Shown: positions 36,235 to 45,124 of the stretch, piece by piece
How the letters are laid out: each line of letters begins with the position of its first letter
Numbering within the stretch: the stretch's first letter is position 1
NCBI GenBank assembly: GCA_903840435.1
Contig: CAIMFV010000047.1
Span: forward strand, 1 to 64,000
DNA length: 64,000 nt
Reading direction: 5' to 3'
Origin: an uncultured Caulobacterales bacterium
Lineage (GTDB): Bacteria; Pseudomonadota; Alphaproteobacteria; Caulobacterales; Caulobacteraceae
Made by a program: the position numbers and the translations under genes
Notes under the pieces: model-generated
The model's input: only the letters and a program-made list of their open reading frames with translations
What the model was told of the DNA's origin: nothing
The model's database searches: none

Positions 36235-38139
36235 TGTGACCTTCACGGCGTCCTTTTTCGTTAGGGCGCTTTGGGTGAGTGTCATCGGACCCCGCGCTGC
36301 GGCGCGGGGTTCTTCTTCAAACAGTTCGGCGAGTTTCTCGGTCAGTGCGCCGCCCAATTGTTCGACATCGACAAGCGTCACCGCCCGGCGGTAATAGCGG
36401 GTCACATCGTGACCAATGCCCACCGCGATCAACTCCACCGGCGACTGGGTTTCCACCTCGCGGATGACCTCTCTTAAGTGCCGTTCGAGATAGTGGCCGG
36501 AATTGACCGACAAGGTCGAATCGTCCACCGGCGCCCCATCGGAAATCACCATCAAAATCCGCCGCGCCTCCGGCCGCGACACCAGCCGTGAATGGGCCCA
36601 GATCAAGGCTTCGCCGTCGATATTTTCCTTCAACAGGCCCTCGCGCATCATCAGGCCAAGGTTCTTCCGTGCGCGCCGCCAGGGGGCGTCGGCTGACTTG
36701 TAGATGATATGGCGCAGATCATTGAGCCGTCCGGGATTTTGCGGCTTGCCCGCCTTGAGCCAGGCGTCGCGCGCTTGGCCGCCCTTCCAGGCTCGGGTAG
36801 TAAATCCCAAGATTTCGACCTTGACGCCGCAGCGCTCTAGGGTGCGCGCCAAGATGTCGGCACAAACCGCCGCCACCATGATCGGCCGACCGCGCATGGA
36901 GCCGGAATTATCGATCAACAGGGTCACAACTGTGTCGCGAAACTCGGTGTCGTCTTCTTGCTTGAACGACAGGGGCGCGGTCGGATCGGTGATGATGCGG
37001 GTGAGACGCGACACGTCCAACACCCCTTCTTCCAGATCAAAGCTCCAGGCCCGGTTTTGCTGGGCCAAGAGACGGCGTTGCAGACGATTGGCGAGCCGTG
37101 AAACCACGCTCGCATGCTGCAAGATCTGTTGATCAAGATAGGCCCTCAGCCGCGTCAGTTCTTCGGCGTCACAAAGCTCGTCTGCCGCGACAACCTCATC
37201 GGCTGCCGTCGAATAGACCTTATAGGCGGGCTCGAGGTGTCCAGGGTCCTTCACTTCGGGTCGGGCGGGCTGCAGGCCGTCGCCCATGTCGGGGCTGTCT
37301 TCGTCTGGCTGGGCGTCTTCAGCCTCATCGAGATCGGAGGCGGCATCGTCGCCCGTCTCGCTCTCCTCTTCCGCCGGATCGCTGTCGAGGTCGGAGTCTT
37401 GGTCTTGCTGTTCGGACTCCCCGTCGTCTTGATTGTCCTGGTCAGGCGTCGGCTCATCTTCCGCATCGGGCTCATCGGCCTCGCTGGCGTCGGGGGTCTC
37501 GCCCACATCCTCTTCGAGCCCAAGGTCGCTCAACACGGTCCGCGCAATGCGAGCAAACGCGGCCTGGTCGTCAATCGCCGCCACCAGCCGGTCGAGATCT
37601 TTACCGGCCTTGCCTTCAATCTCGTCGCGGACAAGGGCCACCAAGCCGCGCGCGTCGTCGGGCGGTGCGTCGCCGGTCAAGCGCTCGCGCACCAACAGGC
37701 TCAACACGTCCGGCAAGGGCACGGCGGTGCGGTCCTCGATGCGCGCCAAGCCCTTGCGCTCAATCTGGCCTTCGAGCAGGGCGGTGAGATTGGCGCGCAC
37801 GCCGCCCAATGCATTGGCGCCAATGGCGTCAAGCCTGGCCTGCTCGATGGCCTCAAAGGCCTGGACGGCGCCAGCATCCATGGGACGAAGCTTGGCGTGC
37901 GATTCCGCATTGTGATGCGAAAGCCGCAAGGCCATCTGGTCGGCCATGCCACGCAGCCGCGCCGCTTCGCGCGGCGGCAGGTCACGGCTTGGAATGGGCA
38001 AGGTGGCTCTGAGGCCGACGAGGCTCGGCCCATCGCCGGAGAACACCACTTCAAGGTCTGGCGTTTCGGCTAAAGAGCGGGCAGCATGGGTCAGCGCGCG
38101 CTTAAAGGGTTCGGTCGGGGATTCGGGCTTATTGGCCAT
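36226..38139 (-). CDS. cobT: Cobaltochelatase subunit CobT
   Basis: 637 residues. An N-terminal domain (~1-210) is followed by a very acidic Asp/Glu linker (~215-315) and a C-terminal von Willebrand-type domain with the MIDAS motif DNSGSMRG near residue 405. This is the layout of CobT, which with the AAA+ protein CobS and the large subunit CobN inserts cobalt into hydrogenobyrinate diamide in aerobic B12 synthesis. cobS, usually adjacent upstream, is not beside it here; the next gene upstream is a divergent small membrane protein. The 3' end overlaps the S10 peptidase gene by 9 bp. Confidence 0.93.
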   Translation of the reverse strand: MANKPESPTEPFKRALTHAARSLAETPDLEVVFSGDGPSLVGLRATLPIPSRDLPPREAARLRGMADQMALRLSHHNAESHAKLRPMDAGAVQAFEAIEQARLDAIGANALGGVRANLTALLEGQIERKGLARIEDRTAVPLPDVLSLLVRERLTGDAPPDDARGLVALVRDEIEGKAGKDLDRLVAAIDDQAAFARIARTVLSDLGLEEDVGETPDASEADEPDAEDEPTPDQDNQDDGESEQQDQDSDLDSDPAEEESETGDDAASDLDEAEDAQPDEDSPDMGDGLQPARPEVKDPGHLEPAYKVYSTAADEVVAADELCDAEELTRLRAYLDQQILQHASVVSRLANRLQRRLLAQQNRAWSFDLEEGVLDVSRLTRIITDPTAPLSFKQEDDTEFRDTVVTLLIDNSGSMRGRPIMVAAVCADILARTLERCGVKVEILGFTTRAWKGGQARDAWLKAGKPQNPGRLNDLRHIIYKSADAPWRRARKNLGLMMREGLLKENIDGEALIWAHSRLVSRPEARRILMVISDGAPVDDSTLSVNSGHYLERHLREVIREVETQSPVELIAVGIGHDVTRYYRRAVTLVDVEQLGGALTEKLAELFEEEPRAAARGPMTLTQSALTKKDAVKVTSA

Positions 38140-38220
38140 GGTCCTTCACCCATAGCCTTAGATGTGCGCCGTTTGAAGGGGCGCCTTTGGGCGCGGCTGT
38201 TTCCTCAGGAGGAGGGGAAT

Positions 38221-38586
38221 ATGTTGGGACTGGCGCTTCGCATGGCTTTTGTGGCGCTCGGCCTCTATTTGGCGGCCCACTTTGTGCCCGGCGTTCACAT
38301 TCACGGTACCCGCAGCCTGATCTTTGCCACCCTGGTGCTCGCCGTCATTAATGCGGTGGTCCGCCCCATTGTGGTGATCTTGACCTTGCCGCTAACCCTG
38401 ATCACGCTTGGCTTGTTTCTATTTGTCATCAATGCCTTGTTATTTCTCATCCTGCCCTTCGCGGTGCACGGGGTTTCGGTGGCAGGGTTTGGCGCCGCCT
38501 TCTTCGGCTCTTTGGTGGTCGGAGCGACAAGTTTTGTCGGCAATGCTTTTGTTGGCTCGCAAGGCCGCTATGATCGCTGGAACTAA
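38221..38586 (+). CDS. Phage holin family IV-like small membrane protein
   Basis: 121 residues with four hydrophobic helices covering most of the chain (from ~3, ~30, ~55 and ~90). It matches the widespread bacterial family annotated as mycobacterial 4-TMS phage holin superfamily (ALRMAFVALGLYLAAHFVPGVHI, NAVVRPIVVILTLPLTLITLG). Such genes occur in chromosomes without prophage, and a lytic role is not shown. The ATG at 38221 has GGAGGAGGGG upstream, which rules out the longer frame back to 38086. No phage genes are near. Confidence 0.85.
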   Translation: MLGLALRMAFVALGLYLAAHFVPGVHIHGTRSLIFATLVLAVINAVVRPIVVILTLPLTLITLGLFLFVINALLFLILPFAVHGVSVAGFGAAFFGSLVVGATSFVGNAFVGSQGRYDRWN

Positions 38587-38648
38587 GAACACTTGCGCGC
38601 AAGATTGCCTCCTGCGTGCCCGGAAAAAAAGACGACGGGGAGACACTG

Positions 38649-39431
38649 ATGGCCTTTGCGCCTTTTGATTTGACCGGCAAGGTTGCACTGATTACCGGCG
38701 GCAATCGCGGCATTGGCCTTGGCATGGCGGAAGGCTTGGCGGCGGCCGGCGCTGACATCGTTATCTGGGGGTCGAACGCCGAGCGCAATGCCGAGGCGCA
38801 AAAGCGGTTAGCCGCCCATAGCGTGAGGGTCCTGATCCAGACGGTCGATGTGGGCGAGGAGGATCAAGTCGTTGAGGGCATGGCGGCGGCTGAAAAGGCC
38901 ATGGGGCGGATCGATACGGTCATCGCTAATGCCGGCATTGGGCGCTCAGCGCCCTCCTTTGCCGAGATGACCACCGAGATCTGGCGCCAGAACATGCGGT
39001 CCAATTTGGATGGCGCCTTTTGGACCTTGCGGGAGGCCTGCAAATCGATGGTCGCCCGGGCCAAGGCTGGCGATCCCGGTGGCTCGCTCGTGGTCACCGC
39101 GTCGATGGGCGCGTTACAGGGTGCGGCGCGCAATCAGGCCTATACGGCGACCAAGGGTGCGCTCCTGCCGATGGTGAAGGGGATTGCGGTGGAATATGCC
39201 CGTTATGGTTTGCGTGCCAATGCCATCTTGCCGGGCTGGGTGGCGACCGACATGACCGGCGCTCTGCAAAGCCATGACAAGTTCAATCAAAGCGTCATTG
39301 CCCGCGTTCCCGTCCGCCGCTGGGGTCAGCCGGAGGAGTTCGCGGGCATTGCCGTCTATCTCGCCAGCGACGCCTCGAGCTTCCATACCGGCGACATCAT
39401 CATTATCGATGGCGGCTATTTGTCGTTTTGA
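38649..39431 (+). CDS. SDR family oxidoreductase (first gene of redox operon)
   Basis: 260 residues, classical SDR. TGGNRGIG begins at residue 16, NAG near 94, catalytic Ser152, Tyr165 and Lys169 (YTATK). The glycine-rich motif with Arg (GGNRGIG) and a neutral residue after strand two (IVIWGSN) suit NADP. GGGGAGA precedes the ATG at 38649. It is followed 41 bp later by a lipoprotein cytochrome c and then by two Tat-type enzymes in the same direction. It probably acts on a sugar- or polyol-like substrate in the cytosol, but this is inferred only from neighbours. Confidence 0.85.
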   Translation: MAFAPFDLTGKVALITGGNRGIGLGMAEGLAAAGADIVIWGSNAERNAEAQKRLAAHSVRVLIQTVDVGEEDQVVEGMAAAEKAMGRIDTVIANAGIGRSAPSFAEMTTEIWRQNMRSNLDGAFWTLREACKSMVARAKAGDPGGSLVVTASMGALQGAARNQAYTATKGALLPMVKGIAVEYARYGLRANAILPGWVATDMTGALQSHDKFNQSVIARVPVRRWGQPEEFAGIAVYLASDASSFHTGDIIIIDGGYLSF

Positions 39432-39472
39432 ACGCCTCCCGACAGAGAAAGTGGCGCCGAGGAGGCCCATTG

Positions 39473-39862
39473 ATGCGACTAAGTCATCGACCACGGCTAT
39501 TTTTGGCAACGCTTGCCGTTGCGGCCTTCAGCCTTGCAGGGTGCTCCAAACCGCCTGCAGAGGAAGACCCCGCTGCTGTGGCGGCGCGGGCGCTTGCCCT
39601 GGCGCCAAAAGATGCGCGGCTCTCAGAGCTATACCAACATTCCTGTCGGGCCTGCCATGGCGTGACAGGGAGCGGCGCCCCCTTGGCTGGGGATCGCGCC
39701 GCTTGGGCGCCGCGCCGCGCCAAGGGTGAGGCGCAGTTGCTTAAAAGTGTCGTCGAAGGCTATCGCGGCATGCCAGCTGGCGGACAGTGTTTCGCCTGCG
39801 GACCCGAGGACTACAAGGCCTTGGTCCGGTTTATGTCGGCCCCGCCCAAAGACGCGAAATAA
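39473..39862 (+). CDS. Lipoprotein c-type cytochrome (c5-like)
   Basis: 129 residues from the ATG at 39473, which has GAGGAGG upstream. A lipobox LAGC makes Cys24 the lipid-anchored residue, so the mature protein is tethered on the periplasmic side. One haem site CRACH is at 58-62; Met100 (GMPAGG) is the likely sixth ligand. A second cysteine pair, Cys106 and Cys109 (CFAC), is typical of the cytochrome c5 family and may form a disulfide. It lies between an SDR and a flavin oxidase-like gene, so it is a good candidate electron acceptor for the latter. Confidence 0.88.
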   Translation: MRLSHRPRLFLATLAVAAFSLAGCSKPPAEEDPAAVAARALALAPKDARLSELYQHSCRACHGVTGSGAPLAGDRAAWAPRRAKGEAQLLKSVVEGYRGMPAGGQCFACGPEDYKALVRFMSAPPKDAK

Positions 39863-39877
39863 GAGACGGGACACGCC

Positions 39878-41281
39878 ATGACCACCCGCCGCAATATTAT
39901 GATGGGCGCCGCCGCCATTGCGCTTCTCGGGTCAGGCGGCGCCGTCGCTTATCGCCTCACACGTGACGCCGAACCGCCTTCACCGCCGGGAACGGACGGC
40001 CAGGGGCGGCTCCTCTGGCGCAATTGGTCAGGCATCCAATCCAGCTATCCTGATCGGCGGTTTGCGCCCGGTAGCGAAGATGAATTGGTCGCGGGGCTGA
40101 AAGCCTCGCCTGCGCCTTTGCGCGTGGTGGGTGCGGGGCATAGTTTTATGCCGCTCGTGCCGACATCGGGCACCCTCATCAGTCTTGATCGTATGAGCGG
40201 GGTGATCGACCATGATCCGAAAGCCCTGACCGCCCGGGTGCGGGCTGGCACACGGCTTGGCGATTTGGGGCCAGCGCTCGCCGCGATTGGGCAGGAGATG
40301 CCCAACCTGCCCGATATCAATAAACAGTCTCTCGGTGGCGCGCTCGGCACCGGAACCCATGGCACGGGTGAGACCCTGCGCGCCATCCATGGCGAGGTTT
40401 TGGCCTTTCGCTTGGCGACGGCTTCGGGCGAAATCCTCGACTGTAGCCCGGAGAACAACCCTGACATCTATGCGGCCGCCCGAGTCGGGTTGGGCGCCTT
40501 TGGCGTCGTGACCGAGGCGAGCTTGCAAAACAGGCCACTCGTCCGGCTGCACCGTCGGGTCGAGCTACGCGATTGGCGCGAGACGGCGGAAGACTGGCCA
40601 CGGCTGAAGGCCACGCACCGAAATGTCGAATTCTATGTCATTCCCTTTACGGATAAGGCCGCCCTGATCACCGCCGACCCGACCGACAAGCCGGTTCTGC
40701 CGCGCGGCCCCGAGACGGACAGCCAAGTCTTGATGGATCTCAAGACGCTGCGCGATGTGTTTGGGCCTGTCCCAGCCCTGCGCCGGTTTGTCGCCGAGAA
40801 GATGATGAACGGCATGGCGGCAGAAGACATGATCGATGAAGGCTGGAAGCTCTTATCGACGGATCGCCCGGTTCGCTTCAACGAGATGGAGTTTCATCTG
40901 CCGCAAGAGCAGCAGATCGCGGCCTTGCAGGAGGTGGTGGCGGTCATCGAGAGCAAGCGCAGCGATGTGTTCTTCCCGATTGAGGTGCGAACCATCGCGC
41001 CCGACGATGCCTGGCTGTCGCCCTTCTATCAGCGACAAAGCGGCTCCATTGCCGTTCATGCCTATTACAAGGATGACTATGCCTTCCTTTTCGATCTGGT
41101 TGAGCCGATCTTAAGGCGATATGGCGGACGGCCGCACTGGGGCAAGCTCAATTCCCTGGGCTACAAGGATTTTCAGGCGCTTTATCCGCGATGGAAGGAC
41201 GCGCTAGAAATCCGACGCACGCTCGATCCTGGGGGGCGCTTCCTCAATCCCTATTTGAAAAAGGTGCTGATTGATGGCTGA
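39878..41281 (+). CDS. Tat-exported D-arabinono-1,4-lactone oxidase-like flavoprotein
   Basis: 467 residues. The N-terminus MTTRRNIMMGAAAIALLGSGG looks like a Tat signal, fitting export of a folded flavoprotein. The FAD-binding domain has RVVGAGHSF; His88 aligns with the histidine that binds FAD covalently in aldonolactone oxidases and alditol oxidase. The C-terminal ALO domain ends with RPHWGKLNSLGYKDFQALYP and LDPGGRFLNPYL. Relatives oxidise sugar lactones or polyols using O2 or cytochrome c. With the lipoprotein cytochrome 15 bp upstream, a dehydrogenase feeding the periplasmic cytochrome pool is likely (inference). Confidence 0.85.
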   Translation: MTTRRNIMMGAAAIALLGSGGAVAYRLTRDAEPPSPPGTDGQGRLLWRNWSGIQSSYPDRRFAPGSEDELVAGLKASPAPLRVVGAGHSFMPLVPTSGTLISLDRMSGVIDHDPKALTARVRAGTRLGDLGPALAAIGQEMPNLPDINKQSLGGALGTGTHGTGETLRAIHGEVLAFRLATASGEILDCSPENNPDIYAAARVGLGAFGVVTEASLQNRPLVRLHRRVELRDWRETAEDWPRLKATHRNVEFYVIPFTDKAALITADPTDKPVLPRGPETDSQVLMDLKTLRDVFGPVPALRRFVAEKMMNGMAAEDMIDEGWKLLSTDRPVRFNEMEFHLPQEQQIAALQEVVAVIESKRSDVFFPIEVRTIAPDDAWLSPFYQRQSGSIAVHAYYKDDYAFLFDLVEPILRRYGGRPHWGKLNSLGYKDFQALYPRWKDALEIRRTLDPGGRFLNPYLKKVLIDG

Positions 41282-42569
41282 ACGCGATCCTCCTGACGCC
41301 AAGCGCCGTCCGTCGCGGCGGTTGGCCATGACCGGCGCAGGCCTTGCCGGTCTGGGTGGCTTGGCGGCTCTCGTGGGTCGCAAGGCAGATAGGGGGTCCG
41401 GCGGCCATGATGCCTATTTCTTGGCCTTGTCCCAGGCGCTGGCTGCGGCGCGGGTGGCCCAACCCAGCCTGATCATCGATAAGACGAAACTCGACGCCAA
41501 TATTTCAGCGGTGCGCGAAATTACCGAACCGGCCCATTTGCCCGTGAGGGTGGTCGTTAAATCCCTGCCCGCTATCGACCTGATTGACCACGTCGCGGCC
41601 GGACTGAAGACAGACCGCTTCATGGTGTTTAATGGGGCGATGCTCGACGAAATGACCCGCCGCCGCCCAGAGGCGGATATCTTGATGGGCAAGCCCCTGC
41701 CGACCTTGCAGTCCGTGGCCTTTTTCGATGCCCATGATCCGAAAGCAACCCTTGGGCCGCAATGGTTGATCGATACGCCGGAACGGCTGCGGGCGCTTGC
41801 TGCCGCCGCCCAAGCCAAGGGCGCCAAGGCGCGGGTAAATTTTGAGATCGATGTCGGATTGCATCGCGGCGGCTTTAGCGATCCCGCCCTTTTGCGGCAG
41901 GTGCTGATCGAGGCGAGAGTCAACCCGCACCTGCAGATCGCGGGCCTGATGGGCTATGATCCCCATATTCCGAAGACGCCCAATCCAAGCAGTGCCTTTG
42001 GCGCCTCGCAAAAGGCCTATGCGGCGGCGAAGCGCGTTTTGGCCGAGGTGGTGGGCGCAGACATCGCCCATATGACGCTGAATTCAGCGGGCAGCCCGAC
42101 CTTCGCCCTCCATGCCGAAGGCACAGAAGCGAATGAGGTCTCGATTGGCTCGGCCTTTGTCAAACCGGGTGATTTCGACCTCAAGACCCTGGTGCGTTGC
42201 CGTGCGGCCGCCTATATCGCGACGCCGGTCATCAAGGCTTTGGAGCGCACCCAGATTCCAAGCTTGGAGGCTTTGTCGGGCGTCATGGGGGCATTGGACC
42301 CAAATACGGAGCGGGCGTTTTTCATCTATGGCGGCCACTGGCTGGCCAAGCCGCTTTCGCCGCCAGGACTGCAATATAATGACCTCTTCGGGCGCTCCTC
42401 TAATCAAGAGATGCTGACCGGATCGCGCCGCGTTAACTTAAAGCCAGACGACTATGTCTTCCTTCGCCCCAATCAAAGCGAAGCTGTCTTGTTCCAATTC
42501 GGCGATCTTTTGGTTTATGAGGGCGGAAAGATATCCGAACGCTGGCCGACCTTCCCGGTATCGGCCTAA
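41274..42569 (+). CDS. Tat-type PLP-dependent alanine racemase-fold protein (DSD1/D-threonine aldolase-like)
   Basis: 431 residues from the ATG at 41274, overlapping the preceding stop by 8 bp. The N-terminus (RRPSRRLAMTGAGLAGLGGLAAL) looks like a Tat signal. The alanine racemase N-terminal barrel follows: PSLIIDKTKLDANI, then Lys96 in VVVKSLP as the predicted PLP lysine, and EIDVGLHRGG. The C-terminal metal-binding-like region (RPNQSEAVLFQFGDLLVYEGG) recalls D-threonine aldolase and D-serine dehydratase, with His/Cys ligands replaced (HPNQSE becomes RPNQSE). An exported PLP enzyme is unusual. It ends a four-gene operon of SDR, cytochrome c and flavin oxidase. Confidence 0.8.
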   Translation: MAERDPPDAKRRPSRRLAMTGAGLAGLGGLAALVGRKADRGSGGHDAYFLALSQALAAARVAQPSLIIDKTKLDANISAVREITEPAHLPVRVVVKSLPAIDLIDHVAAGLKTDRFMVFNGAMLDEMTRRRPEADILMGKPLPTLQSVAFFDAHDPKATLGPQWLIDTPERLRALAAAAQAKGAKARVNFEIDVGLHRGGFSDPALLRQVLIEARVNPHLQIAGLMGYDPHIPKTPNPSSAFGASQKAYAAAKRVLAEVVGADIAHMTLNSAGSPTFALHAEGTEANEVSIGSAFVKPGDFDLKTLVRCRAAAYIATPVIKALERTQIPSLEALSGVMGALDPNTERAFFIYGGHWLAKPLSPPGLQYNDLFGRSSNQEMLTGSRRVNLKPDDYVFLRPNQSEAVLFQFGDLLVYEGGKISERWPTFPVSA

Positions 42570-42578
42570 AAGGCGTGT

Positions 42579-43106
42579 TCAAGGCGCGACATAGACGACG
42601 TGGTGCCTAAGTCTATCCCCTTCGGGCAGGGCCGGATGATCAAAATCCTTGTCGGGGGTTCGGCGCATGCCAAGCTTTCGCATCACCGCCTGAGACGGCA
42701 GGTTAATCTCCGCCGTGAAGGCGATCACCTCCGCCAAGTTGAGCGTCGAAAATCCATAATCGAGCCAAGCCTGTGCGGCTTCGGGGGCATAGCCTTGGCC
42801 CCACGCGGAGCGCGCCAGGCGCCAGACGATTTCGACGCCCGGTCCAGGGGGGAGGTCCGGCCTGATCGGGTGTAATCCGACGCAACCCAAAAAAGCGCCC
42901 GTCGCGCGCAGTGTCACAGGCAGCACCCCAAGACCTTGGTCGGCAAAGAGGGCGTTTTCGCCTGCCACCAGCGCCTGCGCCGCTGTCGCGCTGAGGGTCG
43001 ATGGAAAAAAGCGCATGACCTCGGGATCGGCTGACATTTCTGCAAAGGGTGCTGCGTCGTCGGCGCACCACGGGCGCAGAATGAGCCTTTGGGTGGTCCA
43101 GTGCAT
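42579..43106 (-). CDS. GNAT family N-acetyltransferase (RimJ/RimL type)
   Basis: 175 residues. The start TTQRLILRPWCADDAAPFAEM and the acetyl-CoA binding region (WRLARSAWGQGYAPEAAQAWLDYGF, then IAFTAEINLPSQAVMRKLGM) are typical of the RimJ/RimL branch that acetylates N-terminal amines, antibiotics or small amines. It starts 2 bp after the aguB stop, so it lies in the agmatine operon; acetylation of putrescine or agmatine is possible but is only context. Its 3' end faces the PLP enzyme gene 9 bp away. Confidence 0.87.
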   Translation of the reverse strand: MHWTTQRLILRPWCADDAAPFAEMSADPEVMRFFPSTLSATAAQALVAGENALFADQGLGVLPVTLRATGAFLGCVGLHPIRPDLPPGPGVEIVWRLARSAWGQGYAPEAAQAWLDYGFSTLNLAEVIAFTAEINLPSQAVMRKLGMRRTPDKDFDHPALPEGDRLRHHVVYVAP

Positions 43107-43108
43107 GT

Positions 43109-43984
43109 CTATTCGGGGGTGAGACGGCCGGGCGCCAGTGCGCCATAAAGGTCTGTCCGACGGTCGCGGAAAAAGCCCCAGGCAGCCCTGTGCGTGGCGA
43201 GAAAATCGAGGTCAAAGCGCGCGGTCAGGATACCTTCCTCGGTTCGGTCCAGTGCTGCGACCAGATCGCCGCGATGATCGGCGAGGAAGGATGAGCCATA
43301 AAAGGTCTGATCAGCGCCTTTGACGGTTTCATGTCCAACGCGATTGGCGGCTGCGACCGGCATGACATTGGCTACCGCATGGGCCTGCATCACCCGTCGC
43401 CACGGGTCGCGGGTATCGAGCGCGGCGTCATGCGGCTCTGAGCCAATGGCGGTTGGATAAAGGAGGGCTTCGGCCCCCATCAGGGCCATGGCGCGGGCAC
43501 ATTCGGGATACCATTGGTCCCAGCACACGCCGACACCGATCTTGCCGAACCGCGTCTGCCAAACCCGAAAGCCTGTATCGCCGGGCCGGAAATAGTATTT
43601 CTCCTGATAGCCGGGGCCGTCTGGAATGTGGCTCTTGCGATAGACGCCCAAGGGCGTGCCATCGGCATCGAGCATGACCAAGCTGTTGTAGTAATGTGGG
43701 CCGTCGCGCTCAAAAATTGAGACGGGAATCGCAACGCCAAGTTTGGCGGCAAGCTCGGACATGGCGATGACGCACGGATGGCTGCGCCAGGCAAAGGCCT
43801 GTGCGAACCAGCTTTCGTCTTGGCTTGTGCAGAAATAGAGGCCTTGAAACAGCTCTGACGGCAAAACTACCTGAGCGCCTTGGGCGGCTGCCGCGCGCAC
43901 CCCATCAGCCGTCTTGGCGATATTGGCGCTCATGTCCTCGCCATAGGCATATTGCAACACGCCAAGGGTCAGGATGCGGCTCAT
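43109..43984 (-). CDS. aguB: N-carbamoylputrescine amidase AguB
   Basis: 291 residues of the nitrilase superfamily. The triad is visible: Glu44 (LPSELFQG), Lys in YRKSHIPDGPGYQEKYYF, and Cys in GVGVCWDQWYPE. The PDGPGYQEKYYF and VANVMPVAAANRVG segments are typical of N-carbamoylputrescine amidases, which cleave the urea group to give putrescine, CO2 and ammonia in the cytosol. Its start overlaps the aguA stop in an ATGA junction, confirming the pathway assignment with agmatine deiminase. Confidence 0.94.
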   Translation of the reverse strand: MSRILTLGVLQYAYGEDMSANIAKTADGVRAAAAQGAQVVLPSELFQGLYFCTSQDESWFAQAFAWRSHPCVIAMSELAAKLGVAIPVSIFERDGPHYYNSLVMLDADGTPLGVYRKSHIPDGPGYQEKYYFRPGDTGFRVWQTRFGKIGVGVCWDQWYPECARAMALMGAEALLYPTAIGSEPHDAALDTRDPWRRVMQAHAVANVMPVAAANRVGHETVKGADQTFYGSSFLADHRGDLVAALDRTEEGILTARFDLDFLATHRAAWGFFRDRRTDLYGALAPGRLTPE

Positions 43985-44991
43985 GGAAGGGGCTCCTGCT
44001 GGGTGATGCAGTGAAATGACCCGCCGCCGGTCAGCAAGGCCTTGGCGGGTAGGCCAATGACCCGGCGCTCCGGAAACAGGCCCTGAAGCGCGTCCAATGC
44101 CAAACTGGCGGCTTCGGTCTCATAGGTCGGCATGAGGATGGCGGAATTGGCGATGACGAAATTCATGTGCGAGGCCGGGCAAGGCGCGCCGTCGGCATCG
44201 ACAATGCGCCCGGGCGACGGAATACGCACGACCTGCAGGGCAACACCGCGCGCATCCTTGGCCCCGGAAAGCGCCCGCGCCGCTTCGTCATAAATTTCGG
44301 CATTGGGGTCGTCCGCTCCGAAGGCGACGGGACAGACGACAACGCCCGGCGCGACAAACCGGGCCAGATTATCGACATGGCCGTCCGTATGGTCCTTGAC
44401 GAGACCCTCGCCAAGCCAAATCACCCGCCGTGCCCCGAGCGCCTCCGAGAGTGCCGCCTCGGCGGCGGCCTCTCCGGTCCAGTCGCGATTTCGGTTCGGA
44501 TTGAGCAGGCATTGGCGTGTGGTCAGCACCGTGCCGAAGCCATCATGGTCGAGGGCGCCGCCTTCGACGACAAAGCCGTGGCGGTTGAGCATCGCGCCTG
44601 AGGCTGAGGCGATTTGCTCGGCCACGGTGTCATCGTCGGCCAGCACATATTTCCCGCCCCAGCCGTTGAACAGGAAGCTTGCCGCCTGCAGCTCGCTATC
44701 TTGCAGGGTGAAGATCGGGCCAGTGTCGCGCAGCCACACGTCACCGAAAAATCCCCGCACCCGCTCGACACCACTGGCATCGCCGATCAAGGACCGCGCC
44801 GACTTCTCCGCCGCCTCGCCACAGATCAATAATCGAACCCGCTCGGATCCAGCGTCCGCCAAGGCAAGGGCGAAATCGGCCACTTCTTGCTGAGCCGCTT
44901 CAAGGTCTTCGGCCCACAGGTCAGCATGGCTTGGAAAGCCAACCCACATGGCGGCGTGGGCGGACCACTCGGCAGGTACGGTCAAAGACAT
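43981..44991 (-). CDS. aguA: Agmatine deiminase AguA
   Basis: 336 residues from the ATG at 44991 with CGGAGAAAC upstream; the frame extends to 45087 without support. Guanidino-modifying enzyme motifs are present: AMWVGFPSH, VWLRDTGP, VEGGALDHDG, DHTDGHVDNLARF, and the C-terminal GGGSFHCITQQEP with nucleophile Cys328. It converts agmatine to N-carbamoylputrescine. With aguB next to it the pair makes putrescine from arginine-derived agmatine. Arginine decarboxylase is not in the window. Confidence 0.95.
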   Translation of the reverse strand: MSLTVPAEWSAHAAMWVGFPSHADLWAEDLEAAQQEVADFALALADAGSERVRLLICGEAAEKSARSLIGDASGVERVRGFFGDVWLRDTGPIFTLQDSELQAASFLFNGWGGKYVLADDDTVAEQIASASGAMLNRHGFVVEGGALDHDGFGTVLTTRQCLLNPNRNRDWTGEAAAEAALSEALGARRVIWLGEGLVKDHTDGHVDNLARFVAPGVVVCPVAFGADDPNAEIYDEAARALSGAKDARGVALQVVRIPSPGRIVDADGAPCPASHMNFVIANSAILMPTYETEAASLALDALQGLFPERRVIGLPAKALLTGGGSFHCITQQEPLP

Positions 44992-45124
44992 GGGGCGTTT
45001 CTCCGCGCCGAAGTCGGTAGGACCAGGGAGGCGCGGGCAGTAAGAGAGTTCAGGCCGCAAGGTCAAGCGGCAAGCGACCCGAAACATCGATTTCTGTCGT
45101 CGCGCGAGGACGGGACGCGGGTGT

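Noticed and set aside
38221-38586. Prophage remnant suggested by a holin-like gene
   Set aside because: No other phage gene is nearby, and this small membrane family is common in bacterial chromosomes.
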